Shown here in pieces: positions 51,256 to 61,233 of a DNA stretch of 64,000 nucleotides; position 1 is the first letter of the stretch, and each line of letters opens with the position of its first letter. The notes under the pieces were generated by a model. The model was not told the DNA's origin. It saw only the letters and a program-made list of their open reading frames with translations, and searched no databases. A program made the position numbers and the translations under genes. This DNA is from Flavobacteriaceae bacterium UBA3591 (GTDB lineage Bacteria; Bacteroidota; Bacteroidia; Flavobacteriales; Flavobacteriaceae): contig DFMO01000008.1 in the NCBI GenBank assembly GCA_002375695.1, forward strand, positions 248,001 to 312,000. The letters run 5' to 3'.

Positions 51256-52824
51256 ATGATTTTACCCGCTATAAATCCAACCACAACCGAAGCTTGGAGC
51301 GCACTCGACGCACATTTTAAGGAGCTAAAAGCTCAAAAAATGCAACAAATCTTTTCGGAAGATAGCACGCGCACCGAGCGTTTTAAGATTGAATGGGAAG
51401 ATTTTTATATAGATTATTCTAAAAACAGAATTACCGATAAAACTGTTTCACTTTTACTGAAATTGGCCGAAGAGGTGAAACTTTCCGAAGCTATTCAAAA
51501 GCAATTTGAAGGTGCAAAAATAAATGAAACAGAAGACCGTGCTGTGTTGCATACTGCCTTGCGCGATTTTGATAATATGAAACCCGAAGTAAAAACGACT
51601 CTAAACAAAATGGAGGCGTTTAGCGATGCGATAATTAACGGCGATTTTAAAGGATATTCGGGTAAAACCATCACCGATGTTGTAAATATTGGGATTGGCG
51701 GAAGCCATTTGGGCCCTGAAATGGTAACCGATGCACTTCAATATTATCGCAATCATTTAAACATTCACTACGTTGCCAATATTGATGGCGATGCAGTTGC
51801 CGAAACTTTACAAAGTCTAAATCCAGAAACGACATTATTTATTGTAGTTTCAAAAAGTTTCACTACTCAAGAGACGCTTGCAAATGCAAACCTTGTACGG
51901 GATTGGTTTTTAAAAACCGCAAACCAAAACGATGTTCAAAAGCATTTTGTAGCCGTTACCGTAAATATTGATGGTGCTAAAAAATTTGGAATTTCAGAAA
52001 AAAACATCTTCCCGATGCAAGATTGGGTTGGGGGTCGGTTTTCAATGTGGAGTGCTGTTGGACTTTCTATTTGTTGTGCCGTAGGCTTCGGTAATTTTAA
52101 AGCAATGCTTAAAGGCGCCTTTCAGGCCGATAAACACTTTAAAAATGAAACTTTTAAAGATAATATTCCAGTAATACTTGCATTGTTATCGGTTTGGTAT
52201 AACAACTTTTTTAAATGTGAAAGCGAAGCAGTAATTGCTTATTCGCAATACCTTCAAAAACTTGTTCCGTACCTTCAGCAGGCAGTAATGGAAAGCAATG
52301 GAAAAAGTGTAGACAGGAATGGCAAAAAGATAAATTATGAAACCGGTACAATTGTTTGGGGTAGTGTTGGTACAAATGCCCAGCACGCCTTTTTTCAGCT
52401 TTTACATCAAGGTACCAAACTAATCCCGACAGATTTTATTGGTTTTAAAGAATCATTGCACGGAAACACAGAAAACCACAACATTTTGATGGCAAATTAT
52501 TTTGCGCAAACCGAATCGCTCTGGGAAGGAACACACGATAAAAATATTAAAAATTGTTTTAAATTTTTTGAAGGAAATAAACCCACAAATTCAATTTTAA
52601 TTAATAAGTTAACACCAAAAAATTTAGGTAGTTTAGTAGCTTTTTACGAGCATAAACTATTTGTACAAGGTATAATTTGGAATATTTTTAGTTACGACCA
52701 ATGGGGGGTAGAGTTAGGTAAAATTGTAGCCAAAAATACTTTAAAAGCTATACAAACTAACGATCTCTCAAACGTTAAAAATCATTCAACAACAGGTTTA
52801 ATCTCTGCATTTAAGCAAAATTGA
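51256..52824 (+). CDS. pgi: glucose-6-phosphate isomerase
   Basis: 522 residues; interconverts glucose 6-phosphate and fructose 6-phosphate. Motifs: VNIGIGGSHLGPEMV, VVSKSFTTQETL, FPMQDWVGGRFSMWSAVGL (PGI signature 1 region), YETGTIVWGSVGTNAQHAFFQLLHQG with the catalytic Glu, and DQWGVELGK. It lies 8 bp after the kinase gene and closes the operon. It converges on the Kazal gene across 30 bp with no clear hairpin. Confidence 0.96.
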   Translation: MILPAINPTTTEAWSALDAHFKELKAQKMQQIFSEDSTRTERFKIEWEDFYIDYSKNRITDKTVSLLLKLAEEVKLSEAIQKQFEGAKINETEDRAVLHTALRDFDNMKPEVKTTLNKMEAFSDAIINGDFKGYSGKTITDVVNIGIGGSHLGPEMVTDALQYYRNHLNIHYVANIDGDAVAETLQSLNPETTLFIVVSKSFTTQETLANANLVRDWFLKTANQNDVQKHFVAVTVNIDGAKKFGISEKNIFPMQDWVGGRFSMWSAVGLSICCAVGFGNFKAMLKGAFQADKHFKNETFKDNIPVILALLSVWYNNFFKCESEAVIAYSQYLQKLVPYLQQAVMESNGKSVDRNGKKINYETGTIVWGSVGTNAQHAFFQLLHQGTKLIPTDFIGFKESLHGNTENHNILMANYFAQTESLWEGTHDKNIKNCFKFFEGNKPTNSILINKLTPKNLGSLVAFYEHKLFVQGIIWNIFSYDQWGVELGKIVAKNTLKAIQTNDLSNVKNHSTTGLISAFKQN

Positions 52825-52854
52825 CTTTTACTTTTTGTAGCCTAATAATTTTCC

Positions 52855-53196
52855 TTATTTACAATTTCCTTTTTCCCATTTTTTAATTCCAGCTCTTTCG
52901 GCTTCACAACTGTTGCTGTAGTTTTTGTTATCACATCCACAAACTGGATCAAATAAATCTGGGCAGGGAATTTTATATGTTTTTGTGTTTTCTTCATAAC
53001 AGTCCCTGCTTAAATTTTTTAGTTGAACAGCTTCGGGAGCCTTTGTTTTTTCATAAGTACGGGGAGGGGTGGGAGGTTGTGGGTTTTGTACAGTTGGGGT
53101 TTTATGCGCTCTATTGTTGCATGCTGTAAAACACAGTAAAGCACAACAGAGCCCTATTTTTCTAAGTTGAAGAAAATTGGCTTGCAAGGTTTTCAT
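52855..53196 (-). CDS. Kazal-type protease inhibitor lipoprotein
   Basis: 113 residues: lipoprotein-type signal (LCCALLCFTAC, Cys26), a proline-rich linker, then a Kazal domain with six cysteines (CYEENTKTYKIPCPDLFDPVCG, C-DNKNYSNSC, GNC). Kazal domains block serine proteases by inserting a tight loop. It would be anchored on the outer membrane and could protect the cell from its own or foreign proteases. The ATG at 53196 is chosen to begin the signal. It is the last gene of a minus-strand cassette with two other exported proteins, 93 bp away. Confidence 0.83.
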   Translation of the reverse strand: MKTLQANFLQLRKIGLCCALLCFTACNNRAHKTPTVQNPQPPTPPRTYEKTKAPEAVQLKNLSRDCYEENTKTYKIPCPDLFDPVCGCDNKNYSNSCEAERAGIKKWEKGNCK

Positions 53197-53289
53197 TTTG
53201 AATTGCTTATAATAAACTATCAAGTTACAAATATAGAATGACCTATATAAGAACTTGATAGCTTTCGGTTAGTTAGTTATAATTTAATG

Positions 53290-54330
53290 CTATTCTACAT
53301 CCTTTCTTTTTCTAATATTCTTTATTCGCGATTTTTTTAAAGTTGCTTTTTTAATATATTCTTGCGCTTCGGGAGCTTCTTCTGCTGGTATAATTTCCTC
53401 TGGTGGATTAGACAATGCAGCAATTATCCCTACGTAATCAAATGTAATTCTGGGTCTTTCCTTTACTTTAGGGAGCATTACATCTACCTGGAAAAAATAG
53501 GCCGGTTGTATATAGTTTTTACCGCCGTCATAATAAGCCAAATACATATCTCTAATTTTGAATTTCGCATTTTCTCCATAATCATTTACAAGCTGTTGTC
53601 TCATTTCCATTTCGGCTTTTTTAGCACTTTTTAAAGAAGATTTATCTAAACTTTTTGCATTCTTTTTATCTATCTGTTTCCATCTTGAATTTACACCTAC
53701 AACTTCTCCCTTATCTCCTACGTGAACAATTATTTTTGAGCCAGCGCCATACACTGGCACTCCATTTAGCATTCGTCCATAAGTAACAGTTCGCATTACA
53801 TCTATAACTTTTTCAGAACCTGCCGCTCCGGCACGTAAACCGCCAGAGTGAAGCATTTTAAGTTCTTTTATATTTTTGGGAGCTAAACCTACTTCTTTAA
53901 TAAATTTTAAGGAAATATCGTTGGCCTTTTGTTGCTCTGGGAGTCGTAGTTTGGAATTTCCGTGATATTCTTTTATTCCTTTGTTAAAAGATAAAATTCC
54001 GGCATTTAAGTCTTGTTCATAAAACGCTGAAGGGTCCTTATCATTAAATGCCAACGATGCCTTACTATTAGAAGTTGGTAGAAGCTCGTTTGACCGTAAT
54101 TTACTAGCCGCCATTTTTTGAAATCTGTTTACTGTTTCAAATTCGGGTGCACCGGTTTTATAAACGTACATTTCGCCTTCTTGATACGTAATTAAATTAT
54201 TATAGGCTGTAAGTTCTATCTCATTATTATCGAGTGTTATATTTTTACCTTTTAAGTAAGAAGATGTGGTTAACATTGCAACTACAATTGTACCTACTGT
54301 AAGTAATCCTGTTTTATATTTAGAAATCAT
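53290..54330 (-). CDS. exported protein with FTP/PepSY-like propeptide region
   Basis: 346 residues with an N-terminal signal or anchor (GLLTVGTIVVAMLTTSSYL). Residues 180-217 (RTVTYGRMLNGVPVYGAGSK, then IIVHVGDKGEVVGVNSRW) look like the FTP/PepSY motif of thermolysin-type propeptides, which chaperone and inhibit proteases. No protease catalytic motif is seen. The C-terminus is basic (KKSRIKNIRKRKDVE). It lies 18 bp downstream of the caspase-like gene, so I suspect it acts as a propeptide supplied in trans. Confidence 0.6.
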   Translation of the reverse strand: MISKYKTGLLTVGTIVVAMLTTSSYLKGKNITLDNNEIELTAYNNLITYQEGEMYVYKTGAPEFETVNRFQKMAASKLRSNELLPTSNSKASLAFNDKDPSAFYEQDLNAGILSFNKGIKEYHGNSKLRLPEQQKANDISLKFIKEVGLAPKNIKELKMLHSGGLRAGAAGSEKVIDVMRTVTYGRMLNGVPVYGAGSKIIVHVGDKGEVVGVNSRWKQIDKKNAKSLDKSSLKSAKKAEMEMRQQLVNDYGENAKFKIRDMYLAYYDGGKNYIQPAYFFQVDVMLPKVKERPRITFDYVGIIAALSNPPEEIIPAEEAPEAQEYIKKATLKKSRIKNIRKRKDVE

Positions 54331-54348
54331 GATATTTTAATTTAAAGA

Positions 54349-55122
54349 TTAGTATTGCCAGTAGGTGTACATTCCACTAGTACCTGGGGCAGGATCGCTT
54401 GCATAAGACCCTAATCTGTCGTTTGCACAACCATCACCAATAATAACACTAGCTAAGCCAGGGTAGGGGTAGTTGCTTCCGTATTGCGGGTCGTAATATG
54501 AAGGATTAAAAATCCAAAAACGTTCTTCGTTTACGGCATCAAACCAAGCTTGCCACACGCCACCATTATTTTTTAATTTCCCCGCATAATTGTTTGGAAT
54601 CCCATTGTCTGAATGACTTAACGTATGAAAACCCACCAGTTGGTGTAAGCCTCCAAACATAGCATTGTAATCGCTCCACCAATTTGATTTTTCTGGCGCC
54701 GATGAGACTGTATAACACGATTCAATTATCATAAATTCTAAGTCGTCACCCGTGTCGCCGTATTGAGGAACCGATCTTAAATCTACCCCTAAACCCAAAC
54801 TTTGATTGGTTTCTATAAAATGATAATTTCCGTGTCCGGCTACGTAGGCTAAATCCATAGCATCTACATAGTTTTTATGAGATGTGGTAAACTCATAAGG
54901 TTCTGCCCAATAGTATTGGTAGTATTTCCAACTGTGTGAACCAATATTTTTTGAAGTTTTAAAGTTTTTAATAAAATTCCATACATTTCGTACAAACCTA
55001 CTTTCGGCTTGATCTACGTATCCGCCTATTTCCCTATTTCCTGAAACGGAAATGGTACTAAAAATCAAAATAAAACTCAAAAGTAGAATCCATTTTGAAT
55101 TTTTGAAAATTTGATTATTCAT
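54349..55122 (-). CDS. exported caspase-like (clan CD type) protein, DUF6345-like
   Basis: 257 residues with a signal peptide (SKWILLLSFILIFSTISVSG). The pattern of clan CD peptidases is visible: hydrophobic strand then His-Gly (LAYVAGHG, H97) and a second strand ending in Ser-Cys (LEFMIIESC, C136), 39 residues apart. The surroundings are Trp/Tyr-rich. It resembles the uncharacterised DUF6345 family as I remember it. Protease activity is inferred from the dyad only. It is the first gene of the cassette, with a consensus -7 element upstream. Confidence 0.6.
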   Translation of the reverse strand: MNNQIFKNSKWILLLSFILIFSTISVSGNREIGGYVDQAESRFVRNVWNFIKNFKTSKNIGSHSWKYYQYYWAEPYEFTTSHKNYVDAMDLAYVAGHGNYHFIETNQSLGLGVDLRSVPQYGDTGDDLEFMIIESCYTVSSAPEKSNWWSDYNAMFGGLHQLVGFHTLSHSDNGIPNNYAGKLKNNGGVWQAWFDAVNEERFWIFNPSYYDPQYGSNYPYPGLASVIIGDGCANDRLGSYASDPAPGTSGMYTYWQY

Positions 55123-55180
55123 AACTTTTATTGTTTAGTTAATACCTCTTTTATTGAAACTTTTTGCAGCTTCACCCTTA

Positions 55181-55188
55181 CAAAGGTA
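55181..55188 (-). promoter_or_regulatory. -7 element of the caspase-like cassette
   Basis: Minus-strand TACCTTTG (plus CAAAGGTA) fits TAnnTTTG, giving a leader of about 50 nt before the ATG at 55122. No TTG at 19 bp is evident. Confidence 0.5.
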
Positions 55189-55274
55189 GCAATCACAATT
55201 TTTTCATAAAAAGTTAAAATCCTGAAATTCAAAGTATTATGCCTTTAGGTTCTTTAGGAATTTACCTATGTTAA

Positions 55275-55319
55275 AACGGGGAATTGTCCTGTTTTTTGCG
55301 ATTTCACCTAACTAAGTGA
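55275..55319. promoter_or_regulatory. two candidate dyads in the cassette/comM intergenic region
   Basis: An imperfect 19-bp dyad of form AACnGGnnAnTnnCCnGTT is at 55275-55293, and TCAC-N8-GTGA is at 55304-55319. They lie 90-135 bp upstream of the -7 element of the minus-strand cassette and about 75-120 bp before comM. Either gene could be the target. Confidence 0.35.
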
Positions 55320-55395
55320 TTGGTTTTTAGGTATTTCTAATAAAAAAATATTAACTTACTACAATAATTACCTCCCCTTAATTACATTCAAAATT

Positions 55396-56937
55396 ATGCT
55401 TACTAAAGTATATGGAAGCGCTGTTTTTGGTGTAGATGCCACGACTATTACCGTAGAGGTAAATGTTGATAGTGGTATTGGATATCATTTAGTTGGACTG
55501 CCCGATAATGCTATTCGTGAGAGTAACTTTAGAATTGCAGCCGCACTTCAAAACAACGGTTATAAAATTCCGGGTAAAAAATTAATTTTAAATATGTCGC
55601 CCGCCGATCTTCGTAAAGAAGGTTCTGCATACGACCTTACGTTAGCGATGGGCGTGCTTATAGCCACTGGCCAAATTGAAGAACGCAATCCATTATCTAA
55701 TTATATTATTATGGGTGAATTGTCCTTGGATGGAAATTTGCAACCCATTCGCGGCGCTTTGCCAATAGCATTAAAAGCTAAAGAAGAAGGATTTAAAGGA
55801 TTTATTTTACCCAAGCAAAATGCCAAAGAAGCTGCCATAGTAGATGGAATTGAGGTTTTTGGTATTGAAACTATTAAGGAAGTAATAGACTTTTTTAATG
55901 AAGGTATTCCGCTACAAATGACCAAAGTTGATATGGTTGCCGAATTTTACAATCACCTTGAACGCCCAGAATTCGATTTTGCCGATGTAAAAGGACAAGA
56001 GTCTATTAAACGTTGTATGGAAATTGCTGCAGCCGGTGGTCATAATATTATTTTAATTGGTCCGCCAGGTTCGGGAAAAACTATGCTTGCAAAACGATTG
56101 CCAAGTATTTTACCACCAATGACTTTGCAAGAAAGTTTAGAAACTACTAAAATCCATAGCGTCGCTGGTAGAACATTAGAAAAAGGTGGGGTTATGACCT
56201 CGCGTCCTTTTCGCAGTCCGCATCACACAATAAGCGATGTGGCTTTGGTTGGTGGTGGGCAATATCCACAGCCGGGCGAAATTAGCTTGGCGCATAATGG
56301 GGTTTTGTTTTTAGATGAATTACCCGAATTTAAACGCGGCGTTTTGGAAGTAATGAGGCAACCGTTGGAAGATCGCGATGTAACTATTTCGCGCGCCAAG
56401 TTTACGGTAACTTACCCGTCAAGCTTTATGCTGGTGGCTAGTATGAACCCAAGTCCGGGAGGATATTTTAACGATCCCGATGCGCCCGTAATGTCATCCC
56501 CAGCCGAAATGCAACGATATTTGAGCAAAATTTCGGGACCGCTTTTAGACAGAATAGACATTCATATTGAAGTAACTCCTGTCCCTTTTGAAAAGCTTAG
56601 TGACAAACGTCGTGGCGAATCGAGTATTGTAATTCGCGAACGCGTTACCGAAGCCCGAAAAATTCAATCGGAAAGATTTTCAGAATTTGAAAACGTACAC
56701 TACAATGCACAGATGGGGGTAAAACAAATTAGAAAATTTTGCCAATTAGACGAAGCATCACTTACCCTATTAAAAACTGCCATGGAACGGTTAAACCTAT
56801 CTGCTCGAGCCTATGACCGTATTTTGAAAGTGGCACGCACAATTGCCGATTTGGAAGGAATAGAAAAAATAAATGGCAATCACATTTCAGAAGCTATTCA
56901 ATACAGAAGCTTAGATCGCGATGGTTGGTTTGGTTAA
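55396..56937 (+). CDS. comM: ComM/YifB family Mg-chelatase-like AAA+ ATPase
   Basis: 513 residues: N-terminal Lon-like domain (VEVNVDSGIGYHLVGLPDNAIRES), Walker A GPPGSGKTMLAKRLP (near 224), the conserved RPFRSPHHTISDVALVGGG, Walker B GVLFLDELPEF, sensor SMNPSPGGYF, and the C-terminal Mg_chelatase_C region (LSARAYDRILKVARTIADLEG). Homologues act as branch-migration helicases in natural transformation. Start MLTKVYGSAVFG at 55396. Single-gene unit. Confidence 0.94.
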   Translation: MLTKVYGSAVFGVDATTITVEVNVDSGIGYHLVGLPDNAIRESNFRIAAALQNNGYKIPGKKLILNMSPADLRKEGSAYDLTLAMGVLIATGQIEERNPLSNYIIMGELSLDGNLQPIRGALPIALKAKEEGFKGFILPKQNAKEAAIVDGIEVFGIETIKEVIDFFNEGIPLQMTKVDMVAEFYNHLERPEFDFADVKGQESIKRCMEIAAAGGHNIILIGPPGSGKTMLAKRLPSILPPMTLQESLETTKIHSVAGRTLEKGGVMTSRPFRSPHHTISDVALVGGGQYPQPGEISLAHNGVLFLDELPEFKRGVLEVMRQPLEDRDVTISRAKFTVTYPSSFMLVASMNPSPGGYFNDPDAPVMSSPAEMQRYLSKISGPLLDRIDIHIEVTPVPFEKLSDKRRGESSIVIRERVTEARKIQSERFSEFENVHYNAQMGVKQIRKFCQLDEASLTLLKTAMERLNLSARAYDRILKVARTIADLEGIEKINGNHISEAIQYRSLDRDGWFG

Positions 56938-57110
56938 TAGCTTTATATTCAATTTGTTACGCTGCGGAATTATAATGAATAATCATACTCGTTTCAACAA
57001 AAAATGTGTTTAAATAGCAAATTTGTGTACAAATCGTTTTAACTTAATTTTAAGAGTTATAATAACTTCCCATATTATCTTTAAAACCTTCATAAAAAAA
57101 CCAATTAAAT

Positions 57111-59978
57111 ATGTTTAAAATTTCCGTAAAAACCAGTGTGGTTGCTATAGCGCTTACTGCATTTGTTGTTTTTTCTTGTAAAACAAAACAAGATGCCAGT
57201 ACCGATGAAGATGCAACACTCTCGGTAGAATTTGAAAAATACGAACTCGAAAATGGACTCGATGTTATTTTACATCAAGATAAAAGTGATCCTATTGTTT
57301 CGGTTGCAATTCAATACGGTGTAGGGTCTAGTCGCGAAAAGACTGGTCGTACTGGTTTTGCTCATTTATTTGAGCATATGCTTTTTCAAGAGTCTGAAAA
57401 CGTGCCGCAAGATCAATTCTTTAAAACCATCCAAGATGCAGGGGGAACCTTAAATGGTGGTACCTGGAAAGATGGAACAATTTACTACGAAGTGGTGCCA
57501 AAAAATGCTATGGAAACTGTTATGTGGTTAGAAAGCGACCGTATGGGCTTTTTAATTAATACTGTTACCGAATCGGCTTTTTACAATCAACAAGAAGTAG
57601 TTCAAAACGAAAAAAGACAACGCGTTGATAACAATCCATACGGGCACACGAGTTGGGTAATCGATAAAAATTTATATCCCGAAGGTCACCCCTACAACTG
57701 GCAAGTAATTGGCGAGCTCGAAGATTTGCAAAATGCAACCGTAGCAGATGTAAAAGAATTTTACGATCGTTTTTATGGACCAAACAATGCCACATTGGTT
57801 TTAGCTGGAGATTTTGATAAAGCCGAAGCTAAGCAAATGATTGAAAAGTATTTTGGCGAAATTAAACGTCGCCAAGAGGTTGAACCACTTAAGCCACAAC
57901 CTGTAACCCTTTCGGAAACTAAAAGATTATATCACGAAGATAATTTTGCTACAGCGCCCCAGTTAAATATGGTTTGGCCTACTTTAGAGCAGTATACAGA
58001 AGATGCTTATGCCTTAAACTTTTTAGGCGAAATACTTTCACAAGGTAAAAAAGCGCCGTTGTACAAAGTTTTGGTTAAAGATAAAAACCTTACCTCTCGA
58101 ACCACAGCTTATAATAATTCGAGTGAATTAGCTGGGAGTTTTAGAATTTCAATTACCGCAAACAATGGTGTAGATTTAGATTCGGTTGAAAGTGGAATCT
58201 ACGAAGCTTTTCAACTTTTTGAAAAAGAAGGCGTAACCGATCGCGATATTGAACGCATTAAAGCGGGATTAGAAACTCAATTTTACAATGGTATTAGCAG
58301 CGTTTTAGGTAAGTCTTTTCAACTTGCGCAATACAATGTATTTACAAACGACCCTGGTTTTATTACGCAAGACATTGAAAATATTAAAAAGGTAACAAAA
58401 GAAGATGTTGTACGTGTTTACAATAAATACATTAAAGACAAACCTTTTGTTATGACCAGTTTTGTTCCTAAAGGACAAAGTGAATTAATTGCCGAAAATT
58501 CTGAAAAAGCAAATGTTGTAGAAGAAGAAATTAAGGAAAATGTTGCCAAAGAAGTGGAAGAATCTCAAAATGAAGTTGCAAAAACACCTTCAAACTTCGA
58601 CCGTTCAACGCCTCCTTCGCAAGGAACTTCACCAGACCTTTCTATTCCAGAAATATGGCAAACAGAACTCGCGAATGGAATGACAGTTTCAGGCATTGAG
58701 CAGGATGAAATTCCAACGGTAAATTTCAGCTTAGTGATTGAAGGCGGTCATTTGCTCGATGATTTAAATAAAAATGGTGTAGCCAATTTGATGAGCGATA
58801 TTTTAATGGAAGGTACCGCCAATAAAACCCCCGAGCAGTTAGAAGAAGAGATAGATTTGTTAGGTGCTTCTATTAGAATGTACACTACCAGAGAGTCTAT
58901 CGTAATTCGCGGAAATACCTTAACTCGTAATTTTGACGAAACTATCGATTTAGTTGCCGAAATTCTTTTAGAACCCCGTTGGGACGCGGATGAGTTAGGC
59001 CGAATTAAAACAAAAACTATTAATCAAATTGAACGTTCAAACGCAAATCCTAATGTAGTTGCAAACCGTGTTTATAACAAAATATTATACGGTGAAGATC
59101 ATATTTTTAGTCACCCCACCACTGGGACGGTTGAAACTGTTGAGGCAATAACAATGACCGATTTAAAAGATTATTATAAAGCTAATTTTTCACCATCGAT
59201 AAGTACATTTCAGGTGGTGGGTAAAATAAATCAGGAAAAAGTTTTACAAGCTTTAAAAGGAATTGAAGAGCGTTGGGCCGCAAAAGATGTTACAATTCCT
59301 GAATACCCTGTAGCAAATAATCGCGATAAAGCATCTTTATATTTTGTCGATATCCCAAATGCTAAACAATCTGTAATAAATATTGGCTATATAGCGCTAC
59401 CAAGAACAGATGCCGATTTTTATCCTGCCGAAGTGATGAATTATAAGTTAGGCGGTTCATTTTCGGGTAACGTAAATTTAATTCTACGTGAAGAAAAAGG
59501 GTATACTTACGGCGCACGAACGGGATTTAGCGGAAGTAAAATTCCAGGAACTTTTACAGCGTCATCGAGCGTTAGAACAAATACCACGGGCGAGTCGGTA
59601 GCTATTTTTAGAGATGAAATTTCTAAGTATAAAAACGGTATTTCGGCAGAAGATTTAGAGTTTACAAAAAATGCACTTATTAAATCTAACGCACGCCGTT
59701 TTGAAACTCAAGGATCGCTTTTAGGAATGTTGCAAGAAATTAATGCATACAACCTTCCATCAGATTATATTGAGAAAGAAGAAGCAATCGTTCAAAATAT
59801 GACGCTCGAAGAACATAAAAGACTTGCGAACAAATATTTAGATGCATCAAAAATGGCCTATTTAGTAATAGGTGATGCAGCAACACAGTTTGCACAGTTT
59901 AAAGAAATGGGCTTTGATGAAGTAATACTTCTCGATAAAAACGGCGAAGAAGTAAAACTCGAAGACGTAAAAATGTAA
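57111..59978 (+). CDS. M16 family zinc metallopeptidase lipoprotein (pitrilysin-type fusion)
   Basis: 955 residues: lipoprotein signal (ALTAFVVFSC, Cys23) and two fused M16 halves. The N-terminal half has the inverted zinc motif HLFEH (85-89), with FYNQQEVVQNEKRQ downstream carrying the third ligand; the second half, after an acidic linker near 460-510, lacks HxxEH (GGHLLDDLNKNGVANLMSDI) and is the inactive partner. It would degrade peptides in the periplasm or on the surface. A long hairpin terminator follows. Confidence 0.94.
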   Translation: MFKISVKTSVVAIALTAFVVFSCKTKQDASTDEDATLSVEFEKYELENGLDVILHQDKSDPIVSVAIQYGVGSSREKTGRTGFAHLFEHMLFQESENVPQDQFFKTIQDAGGTLNGGTWKDGTIYYEVVPKNAMETVMWLESDRMGFLINTVTESAFYNQQEVVQNEKRQRVDNNPYGHTSWVIDKNLYPEGHPYNWQVIGELEDLQNATVADVKEFYDRFYGPNNATLVLAGDFDKAEAKQMIEKYFGEIKRRQEVEPLKPQPVTLSETKRLYHEDNFATAPQLNMVWPTLEQYTEDAYALNFLGEILSQGKKAPLYKVLVKDKNLTSRTTAYNNSSELAGSFRISITANNGVDLDSVESGIYEAFQLFEKEGVTDRDIERIKAGLETQFYNGISSVLGKSFQLAQYNVFTNDPGFITQDIENIKKVTKEDVVRVYNKYIKDKPFVMTSFVPKGQSELIAENSEKANVVEEEIKENVAKEVEESQNEVAKTPSNFDRSTPPSQGTSPDLSIPEIWQTELANGMTVSGIEQDEIPTVNFSLVIEGGHLLDDLNKNGVANLMSDILMEGTANKTPEQLEEEIDLLGASIRMYTTRESIVIRGNTLTRNFDETIDLVAEILLEPRWDADELGRIKTKTINQIERSNANPNVVANRVYNKILYGEDHIFSHPTTGTVETVEAITMTDLKDYYKANFSPSISTFQVVGKINQEKVLQALKGIEERWAAKDVTIPEYPVANNRDKASLYFVDIPNAKQSVINIGYIALPRTDADFYPAEVMNYKLGGSFSGNVNLILREEKGYTYGARTGFSGSKIPGTFTASSSVRTNTTGESVAIFRDEISKYKNGISAEDLEFTKNALIKSNARRFETQGSLLGMLQEINAYNLPSDYIEKEEAIVQNMTLEEHKRLANKYLDASKMAYLVIGDAATQFAQFKEMGFDEVILLDKNGEEVKLEDVKM

Positions 59979-60000
59979 ACTTTCTTTTAAAAATTTTTTT

Positions 60001-60052
60001 ACCACGAATACACTAAAACTTCAAATTATTTAGTGTATTCGTGGTTTTTTTA
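60001..60052. terminator. terminator between the M16 and DUF2891 genes
   Basis: Perfect 17-bp stem ACCACGAATACACTAAA / TTTAGTGTATTCGTGGT with an 11-base loop, followed by seven T; a T run also precedes it, so the reverse direction is poorly served. Confidence 0.93.
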
Positions 60053-60084
60053 TTTCAGTATCTTTATAAAAATTCATCATATTT

Positions 60085-61209
60085 ATGAAAAAGTTTAACT
60101 TACTTATTTTTTCGATACTACTTTTTATTAGCTGTAAAAACGAAACAAATAAAACCACAAAGCTTACAGTAACAGAAACTATTGCTGTTAAAAAGTTTGC
60201 AGCTCCCGAGTTTACATTGGCCGAAGCCAACAAATTAATTGAACTACCTTTGCATTGTGTAAGTACAACGTACCCGTACAAACCGGGGCATACCCTAGAA
60301 AACAAATCTGATTTAAAAGAACCCAAAACGGTACATCCAATTTTTTACGGCTGTTTTGATTGGCATAGTGCTGTACACGGGTATTGGTCCATGGTAACTT
60401 TGCTGAAACAATTTCCTGCTATGGATAGGGCTACCGAAGTGCGAAATTTAATAAAAGAAAGAATTACAACAGAAAATATAGCAACCGAAATTGCTTTTTT
60501 CGATAGGCCAATCAATAAATCTTTCGAAAGAACTTACGGTTGGGCATGGCTCTTAAAACTAGCCGAAGAGCTTCACAATTGGGACGACCCTTTGGCACAA
60601 CAATTGGCGCAAAATATGAAGCCCTTGGCAGAGGTTATTGTGCTTCGCTACAAAGAATTTTTGCCAAAACTCAATTATCCAATTCGAGTGGGCGAACATA
60701 CAAATACTGCATTCGGACTTACTTTTGCGTATGATTATGCCGTGACTATTGGCGACAGTGAATTGAAACAATTGATTGAAAAGCGCGCGCGTGAATTTTA
60801 TTTAAATGATACAAACTACCCCATAAATTGGGAACCCAGCGGTTACGATTTTCTTTCGCCTTGTTTGGAAGAAATTGATATTATGCGCCGTATACTCCCC
60901 AAGGAGGAATTTTTGTCATGGGCAGAAAAATTTATGCCTCAATTAGCTAATAAAAATTATCATTTACAAGTAGGAGAGGTGAGCGACCGAACCGATGGGA
61001 AACTCGTACATTTAGACGGTCTAAATTTTAGCAGAGCTTGGGTTTTTTACGGCTTGGCTAAGCAGTTTCCAAAATACCAACACCTCGAAAATTTGGCAAA
61101 TGAACATTTAAGATATTCATACCCGAATCTTGTTGGCGATAGCTATGAGGGTGGCCACTGGTTGGGGAGTTTCGCCATATATGCGTTAAATACATCGCAC
61201 GACAATTAA
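60085..61209 (+). CDS. DUF2891 lipoprotein
   Basis: 374 residues: lipoprotein signal (LIFSILLFISC, Cys17), then the DUF2891 pattern: HPIFYGCFDWHSAVHGYW, SFERTYGWAWLLKLAEEL, YPIRVGEHTNTAFGL, EPSGYDFLSPCLEEIDIM and GGHWLGSFAIYAL. The alpha/alpha-barrel-like run of conserved His, Trp and Asp residues suggests a glycan-active or related enzyme, but no activity is established. Monocistronic; convergent with the tape measure gene, 24 bp apart. Confidence 0.87.
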   Translation: MKKFNLLIFSILLFISCKNETNKTTKLTVTETIAVKKFAAPEFTLAEANKLIELPLHCVSTTYPYKPGHTLENKSDLKEPKTVHPIFYGCFDWHSAVHGYWSMVTLLKQFPAMDRATEVRNLIKERITTENIATEIAFFDRPINKSFERTYGWAWLLKLAEELHNWDDPLAQQLAQNMKPLAEVIVLRYKEFLPKLNYPIRVGEHTNTAFGLTFAYDYAVTIGDSELKQLIEKRAREFYLNDTNYPINWEPSGYDFLSPCLEEIDIMRRILPKEEFLSWAEKFMPQLANKNYHLQVGEVSDRTDGKLVHLDGLNFSRAWVFYGLAKQFPKYQHLENLANEHLRYSYPNLVGDSYEGGHWLGSFAIYALNTSHDN

Positions 61210-61233
61210 TTTATGACTGTATTAGTGAAACCA

